64,000 nucleotides of DNA, taken from assembly GCF_014268755.2 (NCBI RefSeq), contig NZ_CP077093.1, positions 5,546,501-5,610,500 of the forward strand, written 5' to 3'. The notes under the pieces are model-generated. The model was not told the origin of the DNA and did not search any database. It was given only the letters and a program-made list of their open reading frames with translations. The position numbers and the translations under genes are program-made. The stretch comes from Pseudomonas vanderleydeniana (GTDB taxonomy: Bacteria > Pseudomonadota > Gammaproteobacteria > Pseudomonadales > Pseudomonadaceae). Shown here one piece after another: positions 53,606 through 61,891 of this stretch; position 1 is the stretch's first letter, and every line of letters begins with the position of its first letter.

Positions 53606-54585
53606 GGCGACTGTCCAAACAGTGCCAGGGCACGCAGGCAGGCTTCGCAGTGCACCGCGCCGCTGTCCGTGGCCAGGTGTCGACCGGGCAATTGCAAGGC
53701 GAACGGCTGTTCGCGACGGGTCAGTTCCAGTACCCAGTAGCACAGGCGTGACAGACGCTGCTCGACGTCCCCCCCCAGCGCCAGGAAGTCCAGGCAATGC
53801 TCCTGGCCTTCAAGGCGGGCGAAATCCTTGATCAGCAACCCCTGTCCACGGGAATAGGCCTTCCAGTGCAAGCGCCGCCAGGAGTCGCCAGGCTGGTAGG
53901 GTTTCAGGCCCTGGTAGTCGTCGACGCCCTGCCCGTGGGCCCGCACCCCCTCCTGCGGGGCATCCTCCGGTACGCTGGCCAGGGTTGGCAGTTCACCTTC
54001 CAGCGGCTGTGGATAAACCAGCACCTGCTGGCCCAGGTCGACCCAACTCCAGGCCCGCAGGATGCCCAGCGGAAAGCTGCTGCGCACGCCGATACGTGGT
54101 GCCGCCAGCCAGCCGCGGGCCCGGGTCGGCCGGGTCAGTTCCAGTTCATGGAAACCCGCCGGCGGCACATCCGCAAGCTGGCTCGCCTGGCCTGACCAGC
54201 CGAGATGGATCGCCTGGTGACGCTTCCCGGCGCTTTCCAGGCGCACCACGAAACGCGCCTCCTCGCCGACGAACACCGCCGGCCCAACCCCGGCACTGAG
54301 CACCAGGCCGCGCAGATTGCGATAGGTATGCAGGATCGCCACCACGAACACCGACAACAGCAGGAAGCACAGGCCATAGGCAAGGCTGTTCTGGTAGTTG
54401 ATCGCCACCAGCAGGATCAGCAACAGCAAGGTGGCAAACACCCCGCCCGCGCGGTTGGGCATGATGAAAATCCGCCGCTGGGTCAGTTCCACCCGCGGCG
54501 CCGGCGGCAGGCGTCGGGCCAGCCAGGCCCGCCACGCCGTGCGCAGACGGACAATCAAAGCGCCGGCACTTCGCGCAGCAACCAT
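53602..54585 (-). CDS. DUF58-domain membrane protein
   Basis: A 327-residue protein with two close N-terminal helices (about residues 46-83), then a soluble DUF58 domain. The region GVDDYQGLKPYQPGDSWRRL followed by HWKAYSRGQGLLIKDF is the DUF58 signature. These proteins often co-occur with MoxR ATPases and transglutaminases, as here. ATG 54585 overlaps the moxR end by 31 bases, so an alternative internal start (TTG near 54558) is possible. Confidence 0.88.
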   Translation of the reverse strand: MVAARSAGALIVRLRTAWRAWLARRLPPAPRVELTQRRIFIMPNRAGGVFATLLLLILLVAINYQNSLAYGLCFLLLSVFVVAILHTYRNLRGLVLSAGVGPAVFVGEEARFVVRLESAGKRHQAIHLGWSGQASQLADVPPAGFHELELTRPTRARGWLAAPRIGVRSSFPLGILRAWSWVDLGQQVLVYPQPLEGELPTLASVPEDAPQEGVRAHGQGVDDYQGLKPYQPGDSWRRLHWKAYSRGQGLLIKDFARLEGQEHCLDFLALGGDVEQRLSRLCYWVLELTRREQPFALQLPGRHLATDSGAVHCEACLRALALFGQSP

Positions 54586-55472
54586 TGCACCAACGCGCCA
54601 CCGCCCAACCCGGCCGGGTCGGCGCGCTCGCGCAGGCGATGGCCGACCACCGCCGGCAACACCGCCTGCACGTCCTCCGGGATCACATAGTCGCGGCCGG
54701 CGAGCAGCGCCCAGGCACGGGCGGCGGCGAGGATCGCCAGGCTGGCCCGCGGCGACAGCCCCCAGGCGAACTGCGCCTCGCTGCGGGTCGCGCCGACCAG
54801 GCGCAGGACGTAGTCCACCAGCGGGTCGCTGGCGCGGACCTGCTTGACCTGCTGTTGCAGCGCAGCCAGTTCGCCATGGCTGAGGATCGGTTGCAGCCGG
54901 GGCAGCAGGTCGCGCCGCGAGGCCCCCAGCAACAAGGCCTTTTCCGCCGCCCGGGCCGGATAGCCGAGGGACACGCGCATCAGGAAGCGATCGAGCTGCG
55001 ACTCGGGCAAGGCGAAGGTGCCGCCCTGGCTGGTGGGATTCTGCGTGGCGATGACGAAGAACGGCGACGGCAATGGCCGGGTGGCGCCTTCGATGGTCAC
55101 CTGGCCTTCTTCCATGGCTTCGAGCAGGGCACTCTGGCTCTTGGGGGTGGCGCGGTTGATTTCATCGGCCAATACCAGCTCGGCGAAGATCGGCCCGGGA
55201 TGGAACACGAAACCGCCGCTGTCCTTGTCGAACACCGAGGTACCGAGAATATCACTGGGCAGTAGGTCGGACGTGAACTGGATACGCTGGAAACTCAGGC
55301 CAAGAACCCTGGCCAGGGTATGGCTGAGCGTGGTCTTGCCCATGCCGGGCAGGTCCTCGATCAGCAGATGGCCGTCGGCCAGAAGACAGGTCAGGGCCAG
55401 CCGGACCTGCGCATCCTTGCCCAACACCACCTGGTTGACGGCCTCCAGGCAGTCTTGCAGTTTACTGCGCAT
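54555..55472 (-). CDS. MoxR-family AAA+ ATPase
   Basis: A 305-residue ATPase. Walker A GHLLIEDLPGMGKTTLSHT near residue 45; Walker B FAELVLADEINRATPKSQSA near 110; sensor 1 FFVIATQNPTSQGGTFALPE; sensor 2 region SPRASLAILAAARAWALL. It probably acts as a chaperone-type ATPase for the membrane partners DUF58 and TgpA. A start at 55472 (MRSKLQDCLEAVNQ) is typical; the frame to 55616 spans a repeat and is rejected. Confidence 0.92.
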   Translation of the reverse strand: MRSKLQDCLEAVNQVVLGKDAQVRLALTCLLADGHLLIEDLPGMGKTTLSHTLARVLGLSFQRIQFTSDLLPSDILGTSVFDKDSGGFVFHPGPIFAELVLADEINRATPKSQSALLEAMEEGQVTIEGATRPLPSPFFVIATQNPTSQGGTFALPESQLDRFLMRVSLGYPARAAEKALLLGASRRDLLPRLQPILSHGELAALQQQVKQVRASDPLVDYVLRLVGATRSEAQFAWGLSPRASLAILAAARAWALLAGRDYVIPEDVQAVLPAVVGHRLRERADPAGLGGGALVQWLLREVPAL

Positions 55473-55510
55473 AGGCAGACATCCAAATGTGAAGGCATCG
55501 CCGCAACCCT

Positions 55511-55599
55511 GTAGGAGCAGGGCTTGCCCGCGAAGGTATCGCTGCGACCTTTCAGAGACACCGCAGTCTCGTTTTTCGCGGGCAAGCCCTGCTCCTGCA
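55511..55599. repeat. Inverted REP pair, family 3
   Basis: TGTAGGAGCAGGGCTTGCCC begins near 55510 and is answered by GGGCAAGCCCTGCTCCTGCA ending near 55600. It lies upstream of moxR. Confidence 0.85.
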
Positions 55600-55671
55600 G
55601 AGCGAGGACGTGACACAGAGGCGTGCTCGGCGCACGCATCTACCCGGCAAACTGCCCCGAATCAAATCCAG

Positions 55672-55950
55672 TTAGCGACCGGCACGCGACTCACGAATGT
55701 AGAAACGCGCTTTCTCGGCCTTGGCCGAACAACCCTCGTAGGCCTCGAACTGCTGTTGGGTCTTGGCCCCGGTCAGCAACGAGAGAGCCTTGGAGTAGCT
55801 CACGGTCCCGGCAAAGCCCTCGGCCTTGGCCAGGTCCAGTTCACGCCAGGCAGCATCCAGCTGGGTACCGCAGGTTTCGCGATAGGCAGTCTTGCCCGCG
55901 CAACCGGCCAACGCCAATGCAATCAATGGCACACAGATCCAGGCTTTCAT
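55672..55950 (-). CDS. Small putative lipoprotein
   Basis: A 92-residue protein. Lipobox in MKAWICVPLIALALAGCAGK, lipidated Cys at residue 17. The mature part has only helical predictions and cysteines in RETCGTQL and YEGCSAKA that could form a disulfide. GAGGTG supports ATG 55950; a GTG three codons upstream (55959) is weaker. Function unknown. Confidence 0.82.
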   Translation of the reverse strand: MKAWICVPLIALALAGCAGKTAYRETCGTQLDAAWRELDLAKAEGFAGTVSYSKALSLLTGAKTQQQFEAYEGCSAKAEKARFYIRESRAGR

Positions 55951-56140
55951 CGATGACACCTCAAGAAAAAACAGTCGTGCAGCTTATGACGGCACGCCAG
56001 GCAAAAAGTGCCTTGCACCGTTCTACAAGCTTAGCCAATCCCCATGAACGAAAGCCATCGATGACTTCATGCAAATGCCGATGATTGTGCCGCCACCCGC
56101 CTTGGGTGCATTGTGGGTCACCGGCTGGAAGGAGTGCATG

Positions 56141-57181
56141 ATGAAAAAACGCGTTGCATTGGTGCTGGGTTCGGGTGGGGCCCGGGGGTATGCCCATATC
56201 GGGGTAATCGAGGAGATCGAACGACGCGGCTATGAAGTGGCCTGCATCGCCGGCTGCTCGATGGGCGCAGTGGTCGGCGGCATCTACGCTGCCGGCAAGC
56301 TCGACGAATACCGCAACTGGATCGAAAGCCTGGACTATCTCGACGTCCTGCGCCTGGTCGACGTCAGCTTCCGGCTGGGGGCGATCCGCGGCGAAAAGGT
56401 CTTCGGCCAGATCCGCAAGATCGTTGGCGAAATCGACATCGAGAACCTGCGCATTCCCTACACGGCAGTCGCCGCCGACCTCACCAACCAGCAGGAAATC
56501 TGGTTCCAGGAAGGTTGCCTGCACCAGGCGATGCGCGCCTCGGCGGCCATCCCGAGCCTGTTCACCCCGGTCATGCAAGGCAATCGCATGCTGGTCGACG
56601 GCGGCATTCTCAACCCGCTGCCGATCGTACCGGTGGTCTCCAGCCACTGCGACCTGATCATCGCCGTCAACCTCAACGCCACCAACCAGAAGCAGTACCA
56701 ACTGCCGGTGATCCAACGGCCACCGGCCTTCAAGAGCCGCTTCAACGCCCTGCTCAGCTCGATGGGTTCGCGCCTGCCGTTCCGCCGCAAGCAGGCCGAG
56801 GAGTTGCTGCGCCTGGAGCAGCAGACCCTGGTCGCCGACTCGGCGGACCTCGCCAACGCCTGGCTCGACGCCGCCGATCCCGAAGCCCAGCAGCCGGCGG
56901 CCGCTCCCGAGGCCGATGGCGCGCCGAAATCGGCGACCGGTTCGTTCATCGTCGACAACGTTGGCCCCGCGTCCTTGCTGGACCTGATCAACCAGAGTTT
57001 CGAGGTGATGCAGACCTCGCTGGCGCAGTACAAGATTGCCGGCTATCCACCGGATATCCTGATCAACGTGCCCAAGCGGGTCTGTCGCTTCTTCGAGTTC
57101 TACAAGGCGCCGGAATTGATCGCCCTGGGCCGCGAAATCGCCCGCGATACCCTGGATCGCTACGAGGAGGAACGCCGCTGA
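56141..57181 (+). CDS. Patatin-like phospholipase (RssA-like)
   Basis: A 346-residue protein. The oxyanion glycine motif is VLGSGGARGYAHIGVIEEIE; nucleophile elbow GCSMGAVVGG (Ser40); catalytic Asp153 in MLVDGGILNPLP. A C-terminal extension of about 160 residues beyond the catalytic domain is seen. No signal peptide, so cytosolic. GGAG (56131-56134) fits ATG 56141 best; ATG 56138 and a longer frame to 56069 are alternatives. Confidence 0.9.
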   Translation: MKKRVALVLGSGGARGYAHIGVIEEIERRGYEVACIAGCSMGAVVGGIYAAGKLDEYRNWIESLDYLDVLRLVDVSFRLGAIRGEKVFGQIRKIVGEIDIENLRIPYTAVAADLTNQQEIWFQEGCLHQAMRASAAIPSLFTPVMQGNRMLVDGGILNPLPIVPVVSSHCDLIIAVNLNATNQKQYQLPVIQRPPAFKSRFNALLSSMGSRLPFRRKQAEELLRLEQQTLVADSADLANAWLDAADPEAQQPAAAPEADGAPKSATGSFIVDNVGPASLLDLINQSFEVMQTSLAQYKIAGYPPDILINVPKRVCRFFEFYKAPELIALGREIARDTLDRYEEERR

Positions 57182-57483
57182 GGCCGGGCGGCCTGTCAAA
57201 GAAATCCTGTGGAACACATCAAGCCATGCGGCAAACACCTGGTGTGTGGCAAGCCCGCGGCTGTGGTAGGCGGGCTTCTGTGGTGAGCGGGCTTGCCCGC
57301 GCTGGGCGGCAAGGCAGCCCCAAAACCAGCCACCGCGATCCATCTGACCCAGCCGGGTCGCCTGGCTTCAGGGCTGCTTCGCACCCCAGCGCGGGCAAGC
57401 CCGCTCACCACAACAGCTCGCCGACCACAGCAGCTCGCTCACCCCAGCAGCCCACTCGCCGCAAAGACGCTATCGGCCCGAAG
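57182..57483. repeat. Intergenic region with a wide-spaced inverted REP pair, family 4
   Basis: TGGTGAGCGGGCTTGCCCGC begins near 57281 and GCGGGCAAGCCCGCTCACCA ends near 57410, with an unusually long spacer of about 90 bp. A single half copy (CAAGCCCGCGG) lies near 57250. No gene is seen in this 302-bp gap between the patatin and kdpE genes. Confidence 0.8.
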
Positions 57484-58179
57484 TCAGCCCTGGTTGTCGA
57501 GCAGGCGATAGCCGACACCGGCTTCGGTGACAATGAAACGCGGTCGGGTCGGATCATCAGCCAGTTTCTGGCGCAGGTGCCCGACCACGATCCGCAGGTA
57601 GTGGCTGTCCTCGGTATGGGTCGGCCCCCAGATGTCCTTGAGCAGTTGCTGCTGGGTGATGACCCGCCCGGGATGCCGCGCCAGCTGGGCGAGCACCGCG
57701 TATTCCTTGCGCGTCAGCGCCACTTCCATACCGTCCAGCGACACCCGGCGATACGCCAGGTCGACGGTCAGCGGGCCGAACTTCAGGGCCGCCTCCTGAA
57801 CCTCGCCCACCGGCACCTGGCGCAGCAGCGCACGGATGCGCGCAAGGAACTCCTGGATACCGAAGGGCTTGGTCACATAGTCGTTGGCGCCGCCATCGAG
57901 GGCCTGGACCTTCTGCGCTTCGCTGGCCCGTACCGACAGTACCAGCACCGGCGCCGCGGACCATTCGCGAAACTCGCGCAGCACCTGCTGGCCGTCCATG
58001 TCCGGCAAGCCGAGGTCCAGTACCAGCAGGTCGGGCTTGTTCAGCGCCGCCTGGGCCAGGCCCTCGGCGCCCGTACCGGCCTCCAGCACCCGATACCCCT
58101 GGGAAGCGAGGCTGATGCGCAGGAACTTGCGAATCTGCGGTTCGTCGTCGATGACCAGGATGGTCGAAATCTGGCTCAT
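57484..58179 (-). CDS. kdpE: KdpE response regulator
   Basis: A 231-residue OmpR/PhoB-family regulator. Receiver domain (1-120): acidic pair LVIDDEP, phosphorylation Asp in LLVLDLGLPDMDG, Lys in YVTKPFG. DNA-binding winged helix (about 130-230): LTRKEYAVLAQLARHPGRVI and SHYLRIVVGHLRQKLADDPT. It activates the kdp operon. It follows kdpD by 36 bp. Confidence 0.96.
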   Translation of the reverse strand: MSQISTILVIDDEPQIRKFLRISLASQGYRVLEAGTGAEGLAQAALNKPDLLVLDLGLPDMDGQQVLREFREWSAAPVLVLSVRASEAQKVQALDGGANDYVTKPFGIQEFLARIRALLRQVPVGEVQEAALKFGPLTVDLAYRRVSLDGMEVALTRKEYAVLAQLARHPGRVITQQQLLKDIWGPTHTEDSHYLRIVVGHLRQKLADDPTRPRFIVTEAGVGYRLLDNQG

Positions 58180-58215
58180 GGTTGGGCAATCGTGCTGAAG
58201 AAGCGCCAAAGCATA

Positions 58216-60867
58216 TCAGGCTTCACTTTCAAATCCCGGTTGCTCCTGCAGGGGCAGGAATAGAGTGATACAGGTGCCTCGACCATCGATGCCCTCCGAC
58301 ACGCCGATATGCCCGCCATGGGCGCCGACCATGCCCTGGCAGATCGCCAAGCCGAGGCCGGTACCCTGGCCGCCACGATCGCCACGCGCCGCGGTGTAGA
58401 ACATGTCGAAGATCTTGCTGCGCTCCTCCTCGGGAATGCCCGGTCCCTCGTCGCTGACCGCGAAGAACAGTTCGCCAGCGGCCACCCCGGCATGGATGTG
58501 CAGGCGACCATGGCTCGGTGAAAAGCGCGCGGCGTTCTCCATGACATTGACCAGGGCCTGCTCGATCAAGGCGGCATGCACGTAGAGCAGCGGCAACTCG
58601 TCAGGAACCCGGGTACTGACCTGCAATGGCGCCAGCACCGCGCGCAAGCGGTTCAGGGCACTGCCGACGATGTCCGCCGGCGCCACCCAGTCGCGCGCCA
58701 GTTTCAGCGCGCCGTGACCGAGCCGGGTCATGTCCAGCAGGTTCTGGATATAGCGGTCGAGCCGTTCGGCCTCGTCGCGGGTGCCTTCCAGCAGCTCCTG
58801 GCGGTCGGCCAGCGGGATCGCCTCGCCGAGGGCCAGCAGGCTGTCGATGCTGCCGCGCATCGAGGTCAGCGGTGTGCGCAGGTCATGGGAGACCGACGCC
58901 AGCAAGGCGCTGCGCAGTTGCTCGGTTTCGCCGTGCAGGCGGGCCGCCTCGAGGTCGTCGGCCAACTGTGCCCGGGCCAGGGCCTGGGCCAGCGGCTGGC
59001 TCAGCGCGGTCAGCAGGCGGCGACGCTGTCCCGTCAACGACTGGCCTTCGCGCGGACAGACACCAAGCAACGCCAACGGCCCTTCCTCCGCCGACAACGG
59101 CCACCACCACCAGCGGCCGAATGGCAGTGTACCGGTCCCCATCCCCGCCGGCTGGTCGTGCTGCCAGGCCCAATCGGCCGCAGCGCGTTCAGCCTCGGAA
59201 AAACTCCATGCGCCACCGCTCTCGACCTTCCAGCCACCCTGCCCGTCGCGGTTGAGCAGGCACACGTCCAATTCGTCCCAGCCACTGAGGTGCAGGGACG
59301 CCGCGCTGATCACCGCCTGGCGGTCGGTGGCGGCGGTCAACTTGCGCGACAGGTCGAGCAATTCGCTGGTTTCCTCCTGGGTATCGCGCAGGGCCTGCAA
59401 CTGGCGGCGCTGGCGAGCGGCCAGGTTGCCGGTCAGCGCCGCCATCATCAGGAAGAACAGCAAGGTCAGCACATCCTCTTCACGCTGGATCGCAAAGGAG
59501 AAGTTCGGCGGGATGAACAGGAAGTCGTAGGTCAGGAATGACAACACCGCACAGACCAGCGACGGGCCGAGGCTGCTGCGCACCGCCACCAGCAACACCG
59601 CGGCGAGAAACACCAGCGAGATGTTCGGCAACGGCAGCACACTGGCCACGCCCCAGGCCAGGGCGCTGGCCAGCACCGTCGCCAGCACGGCCAGCAGATA
59701 GTCGAGCCAGACCACCGCATGGGGTTCACGGACACGGGGCTGGCGTTGCTCCTCCTGGCTGTCGAGAACGTTGATTTCCAGGCCCCGGGCATTGCGCAGC
59801 AGGTGTGCCGCCAGCCCGCCGCCAAACAGCCGACGACGCAGACGCTGGCGCGACTGGCCGACCAGCACCAGGCTGGCACGGCGCTCGGCGGCATGCTGGA
59901 TCAGGGTCTTGGCCACCTCGCCGGCTCGCAGCAGCACCACTTCGCCGCCCAGGCGCTCGGCCAGTTGCTGGGCACTCTGCAGGCGCAGTCGCGACTGCTC
60001 GTCGCGGCTGCTGCCGTTATCCACGTGCACCAGGCTCCAGGGCAGATGCCGCCGCTGCGCGACCCGGCTGGCATGGCGCACCAGGCGCTCAGCCTGTGCA
60101 TCGCCGTCCACCCCCACCAGCAGGCGACCACGAATCGCCGGGGCGGCCTGGCCGAGAGTCCGGTAACCCTGGGCCAGGTCATTGTCGACCTGGGCCGCAG
60201 CGGTCTGCATGGCCAGCTCGCGCAGGGCGGTGAGATTGGTCTGGGTAAAGAACGCATCGATCGCCGCCCGTGCCTGCTCCGGTACATAGACCTTGCCGTC
60301 GCGCAGGCGTTCGAGCAGTTCACGTGGCGGCAGGTCGATCAACAGCAGCTCATCGGCTTCCTGCAGGACCCAGTCGGGCAAGGTCTCGCGCACCTGCACG
60401 CCGGTGATGCCGCGGACCTGGTCATTGAGGCTTTCCAGATGCTGGACGTTGACCGTGGTGAATACATCGACGCCAGCAGCCAGCAGTTCCTGGACATCCT
60501 GCCAACGCTTGAGATGGCGACTGCCGGGTGCGTTGCTGTGGGCCAGCTCATCGACCAGCACCAGTTTCGGCCGGGCCTTGAGCAGACCGTCGAGGTCCAT
60601 TTCCTCAAGCAGCACGCCGCGATATTCGGAGCGTACCAGCGGCAGTTGCGGCAACCCCGCGAGCAGCGCCTCGGTCTCCGCCCGGCCATGGGTCTCCACC
60701 ACGCCAGCCAGTACCTTCACGCCCTGGCGCAATTGCGTATGCGCGGCCTGGAGCATCGCATAGGTCTTGCCCACGCCCGGGGCGGCGCCGAGGAATACCT
60801 TGAGCCGGCCACGACCGGCCCGGGGCAGTTCGGCGAGCAGCGCGTCGGCGCGACCTGAATCACTCAT
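58216..60867 (-). CDS. kdpD: KdpD sensor histidine kinase
   Basis: An 883-residue inner-membrane kinase that senses potassium limitation. N-terminal KdpD domain with Walker A GAAPGVGKTYAMLQAAH (residues about 27-44) and Walker B VLVDELAHSNAPGSRH; universal-stress-like domain (about 250-370); four transmembrane helices (about 395-490); GAF-like region; HisKA SVSHDLRTPLTSMRGSID; HATPase motifs ENAARFSPSHGRL and GTGLGLAICQGMVGAHGG. Full family length. Separated from kdpC by two 108-bp repeat elements. Confidence 0.96.
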   Translation of the reverse strand: MSDSGRADALLAELPRAGRGRLKVFLGAAPGVGKTYAMLQAAHTQLRQGVKVLAGVVETHGRAETEALLAGLPQLPLVRSEYRGVLLEEMDLDGLLKARPKLVLVDELAHSNAPGSRHLKRWQDVQELLAAGVDVFTTVNVQHLESLNDQVRGITGVQVRETLPDWVLQEADELLLIDLPPRELLERLRDGKVYVPEQARAAIDAFFTQTNLTALRELAMQTAAAQVDNDLAQGYRTLGQAAPAIRGRLLVGVDGDAQAERLVRHASRVAQRRHLPWSLVHVDNGSSRDEQSRLRLQSAQQLAERLGGEVVLLRAGEVAKTLIQHAAERRASLVLVGQSRQRLRRRLFGGGLAAHLLRNARGLEINVLDSQEEQRQPRVREPHAVVWLDYLLAVLATVLASALAWGVASVLPLPNISLVFLAAVLLVAVRSSLGPSLVCAVLSFLTYDFLFIPPNFSFAIQREEDVLTLLFFLMMAALTGNLAARQRRQLQALRDTQEETSELLDLSRKLTAATDRQAVISAASLHLSGWDELDVCLLNRDGQGGWKVESGGAWSFSEAERAAADWAWQHDQPAGMGTGTLPFGRWWWWPLSAEEGPLALLGVCPREGQSLTGQRRRLLTALSQPLAQALARAQLADDLEAARLHGETEQLRSALLASVSHDLRTPLTSMRGSIDSLLALGEAIPLADRQELLEGTRDEAERLDRYIQNLLDMTRLGHGALKLARDWVAPADIVGSALNRLRAVLAPLQVSTRVPDELPLLYVHAALIEQALVNVMENAARFSPSHGRLHIHAGVAAGELFFAVSDEGPGIPEEERSKIFDMFYTAARGDRGGQGTGLGLAICQGMVGAHGGHIGVSEGIDGRGTCITLFLPLQEQPGFESEA

Positions 60868-61192
60868 GTACGAAACTCCCCCTCATAGGATGTGTTGATC
60901 GTTCCCACGCTCTGCGTGGGAATGCCGCACCGGACGCTCCGCGTCCAGCCTTGGCGACGCAGAGCGCCACAGGATGCATTCCCACGCAGAGCGTGGGAAC
61001 GATCATGCGGGGAATTTCATGGATTCATGATTGTTCCCACGCTCTGCGTGGGAACACCACGCCGGACGCTCGGCGTCCAGCCTTGGCAACGCGGAGCGTC
61101 ACCGGATGCATTCCCACGCAGAGCGTGGGAACGATCAAAGAAGCCGCGAAGAGGCCAGCAAACCTGACCCACATCCCCCTGGCAACAGCGGA
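60868..61192. repeat. 325-bp gap between kdpC and kdpD filled by two tandem GTTCCCACGC-type elements
   Basis: Element A is 60897-61004 and element B is 61029-61136, about 108 bp each, direct copies of one another with scattered differences. Each begins GATCGTTCCCACGCTCTGCG or a close variant, contains an inner GGACGCTCCGCGTCC palindrome, and ends with the inverse of its start. They contain no protein-coding signal. Confidence 0.88.
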
Positions 61193-61744
61193 CTATTTCG
61201 AGATATCGGCCAGCGCCGCATTCAAGGCAAGCACATTGACCACCGGCGGGCCAATCAGCGGCTGCTCGATATGCGCCTCTACCAGCTTCTCCACGGCCGC
61301 CGCCGACAGGTTGCGTGCCTGCGCCACCCGTGCCAGTTGATAGCGAACCGCAGCCGGTGGCAAGTGCGGATCGAGACCGCTGCCGGAAGTGGTCAGCAGC
61401 GCCAGCGGCACCGGCCCCTGGCCAGGTACCGCCTGCTTGGCCGCATCGTCGAAAATGCGCGTGGCCAGCGCCGGGTTGCTCGGCGAGAGGTTGCTCGCGC
61501 CGCTGGATACCGTGGCAAAGGCCCCGGCCGAAGGCCGTGGATGGAACCAGGCGTCGCCGGTGAAATCCTGGGCAATCAGCGACGAGCCACGGACCTTGCC
61601 GTCGGCGTCGCGCAGCAGGCTGCCATTGGCCTGGTCGGGGAAAACGGCCTGGGCCACGCCGGTGACCACCAGCGGGTAGGCGATGCCGGTGATCAGGGTC
61701 ATCAGGGCCAACAGGCTCAGGGCCGGGCGCCATACAGTAGACAT
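61193..61744 (-). CDS. kdpC: KdpC, potassium-transporting ATPase subunit C
   Basis: A 183-residue inner-membrane protein. One N-terminal helix ([20 protein letters not shown], about residues 8-28) and a periplasmic domain with [20 protein letters not shown] and [15 protein letters not shown], the conserved KdpC blocks. It stabilises the KdpAB complex. GAGGAA precedes ATG 61744. Separated from kdpB by a 147-bp gap containing a degenerate REP. Confidence 0.95.
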   Translation of the reverse strand: MSTVWRPALSLLALMTLITGIAYPLVVTGVAQAVFPDQANGSLLRDADGKVRGSSLIAQDFTGDAWFHPRPSAGAFATVSSGASNLSPSNPALATRIFDDAAKQAVPGQGPVPLALLTTSGSGLDPHLPPAAVRYQLARVAQARNLSAAAVEKLVEAHIEQPLIGPPVVNVLALNAALADISK

Positions 61745-61785
61745 GTTCAGTTCCTCGATTCGGATGATGGGGTGACGGGCGTGCC

Positions 61786-61831
61786 GTCTTCGTGGATAAA
61801 CCGGGGCGCCGGACCGCCGGCTCCCACTAGA
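61786..61831. repeat. Degenerate single REP element between kdpB and kdpC
   Basis: TCTTCGTGGATAAACC and CCGGCTCCCAC are remnants of one arm of a family 1 REP. No second arm is visible. Confidence 0.6.
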
Positions 61832-61891
61832 GTTATTCCCTACAAATCCGGCAGCCATGGGGCCCGCCCCACAGGGAGCGGGCCACCAGGG

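Noticed and set aside
60897..61136. CRISPR-like array in the kdpC-kdpD gap
   Set aside because: Only two long direct copies with internal palindromes and no regular short repeats or unique spacers; no cas genes nearby.
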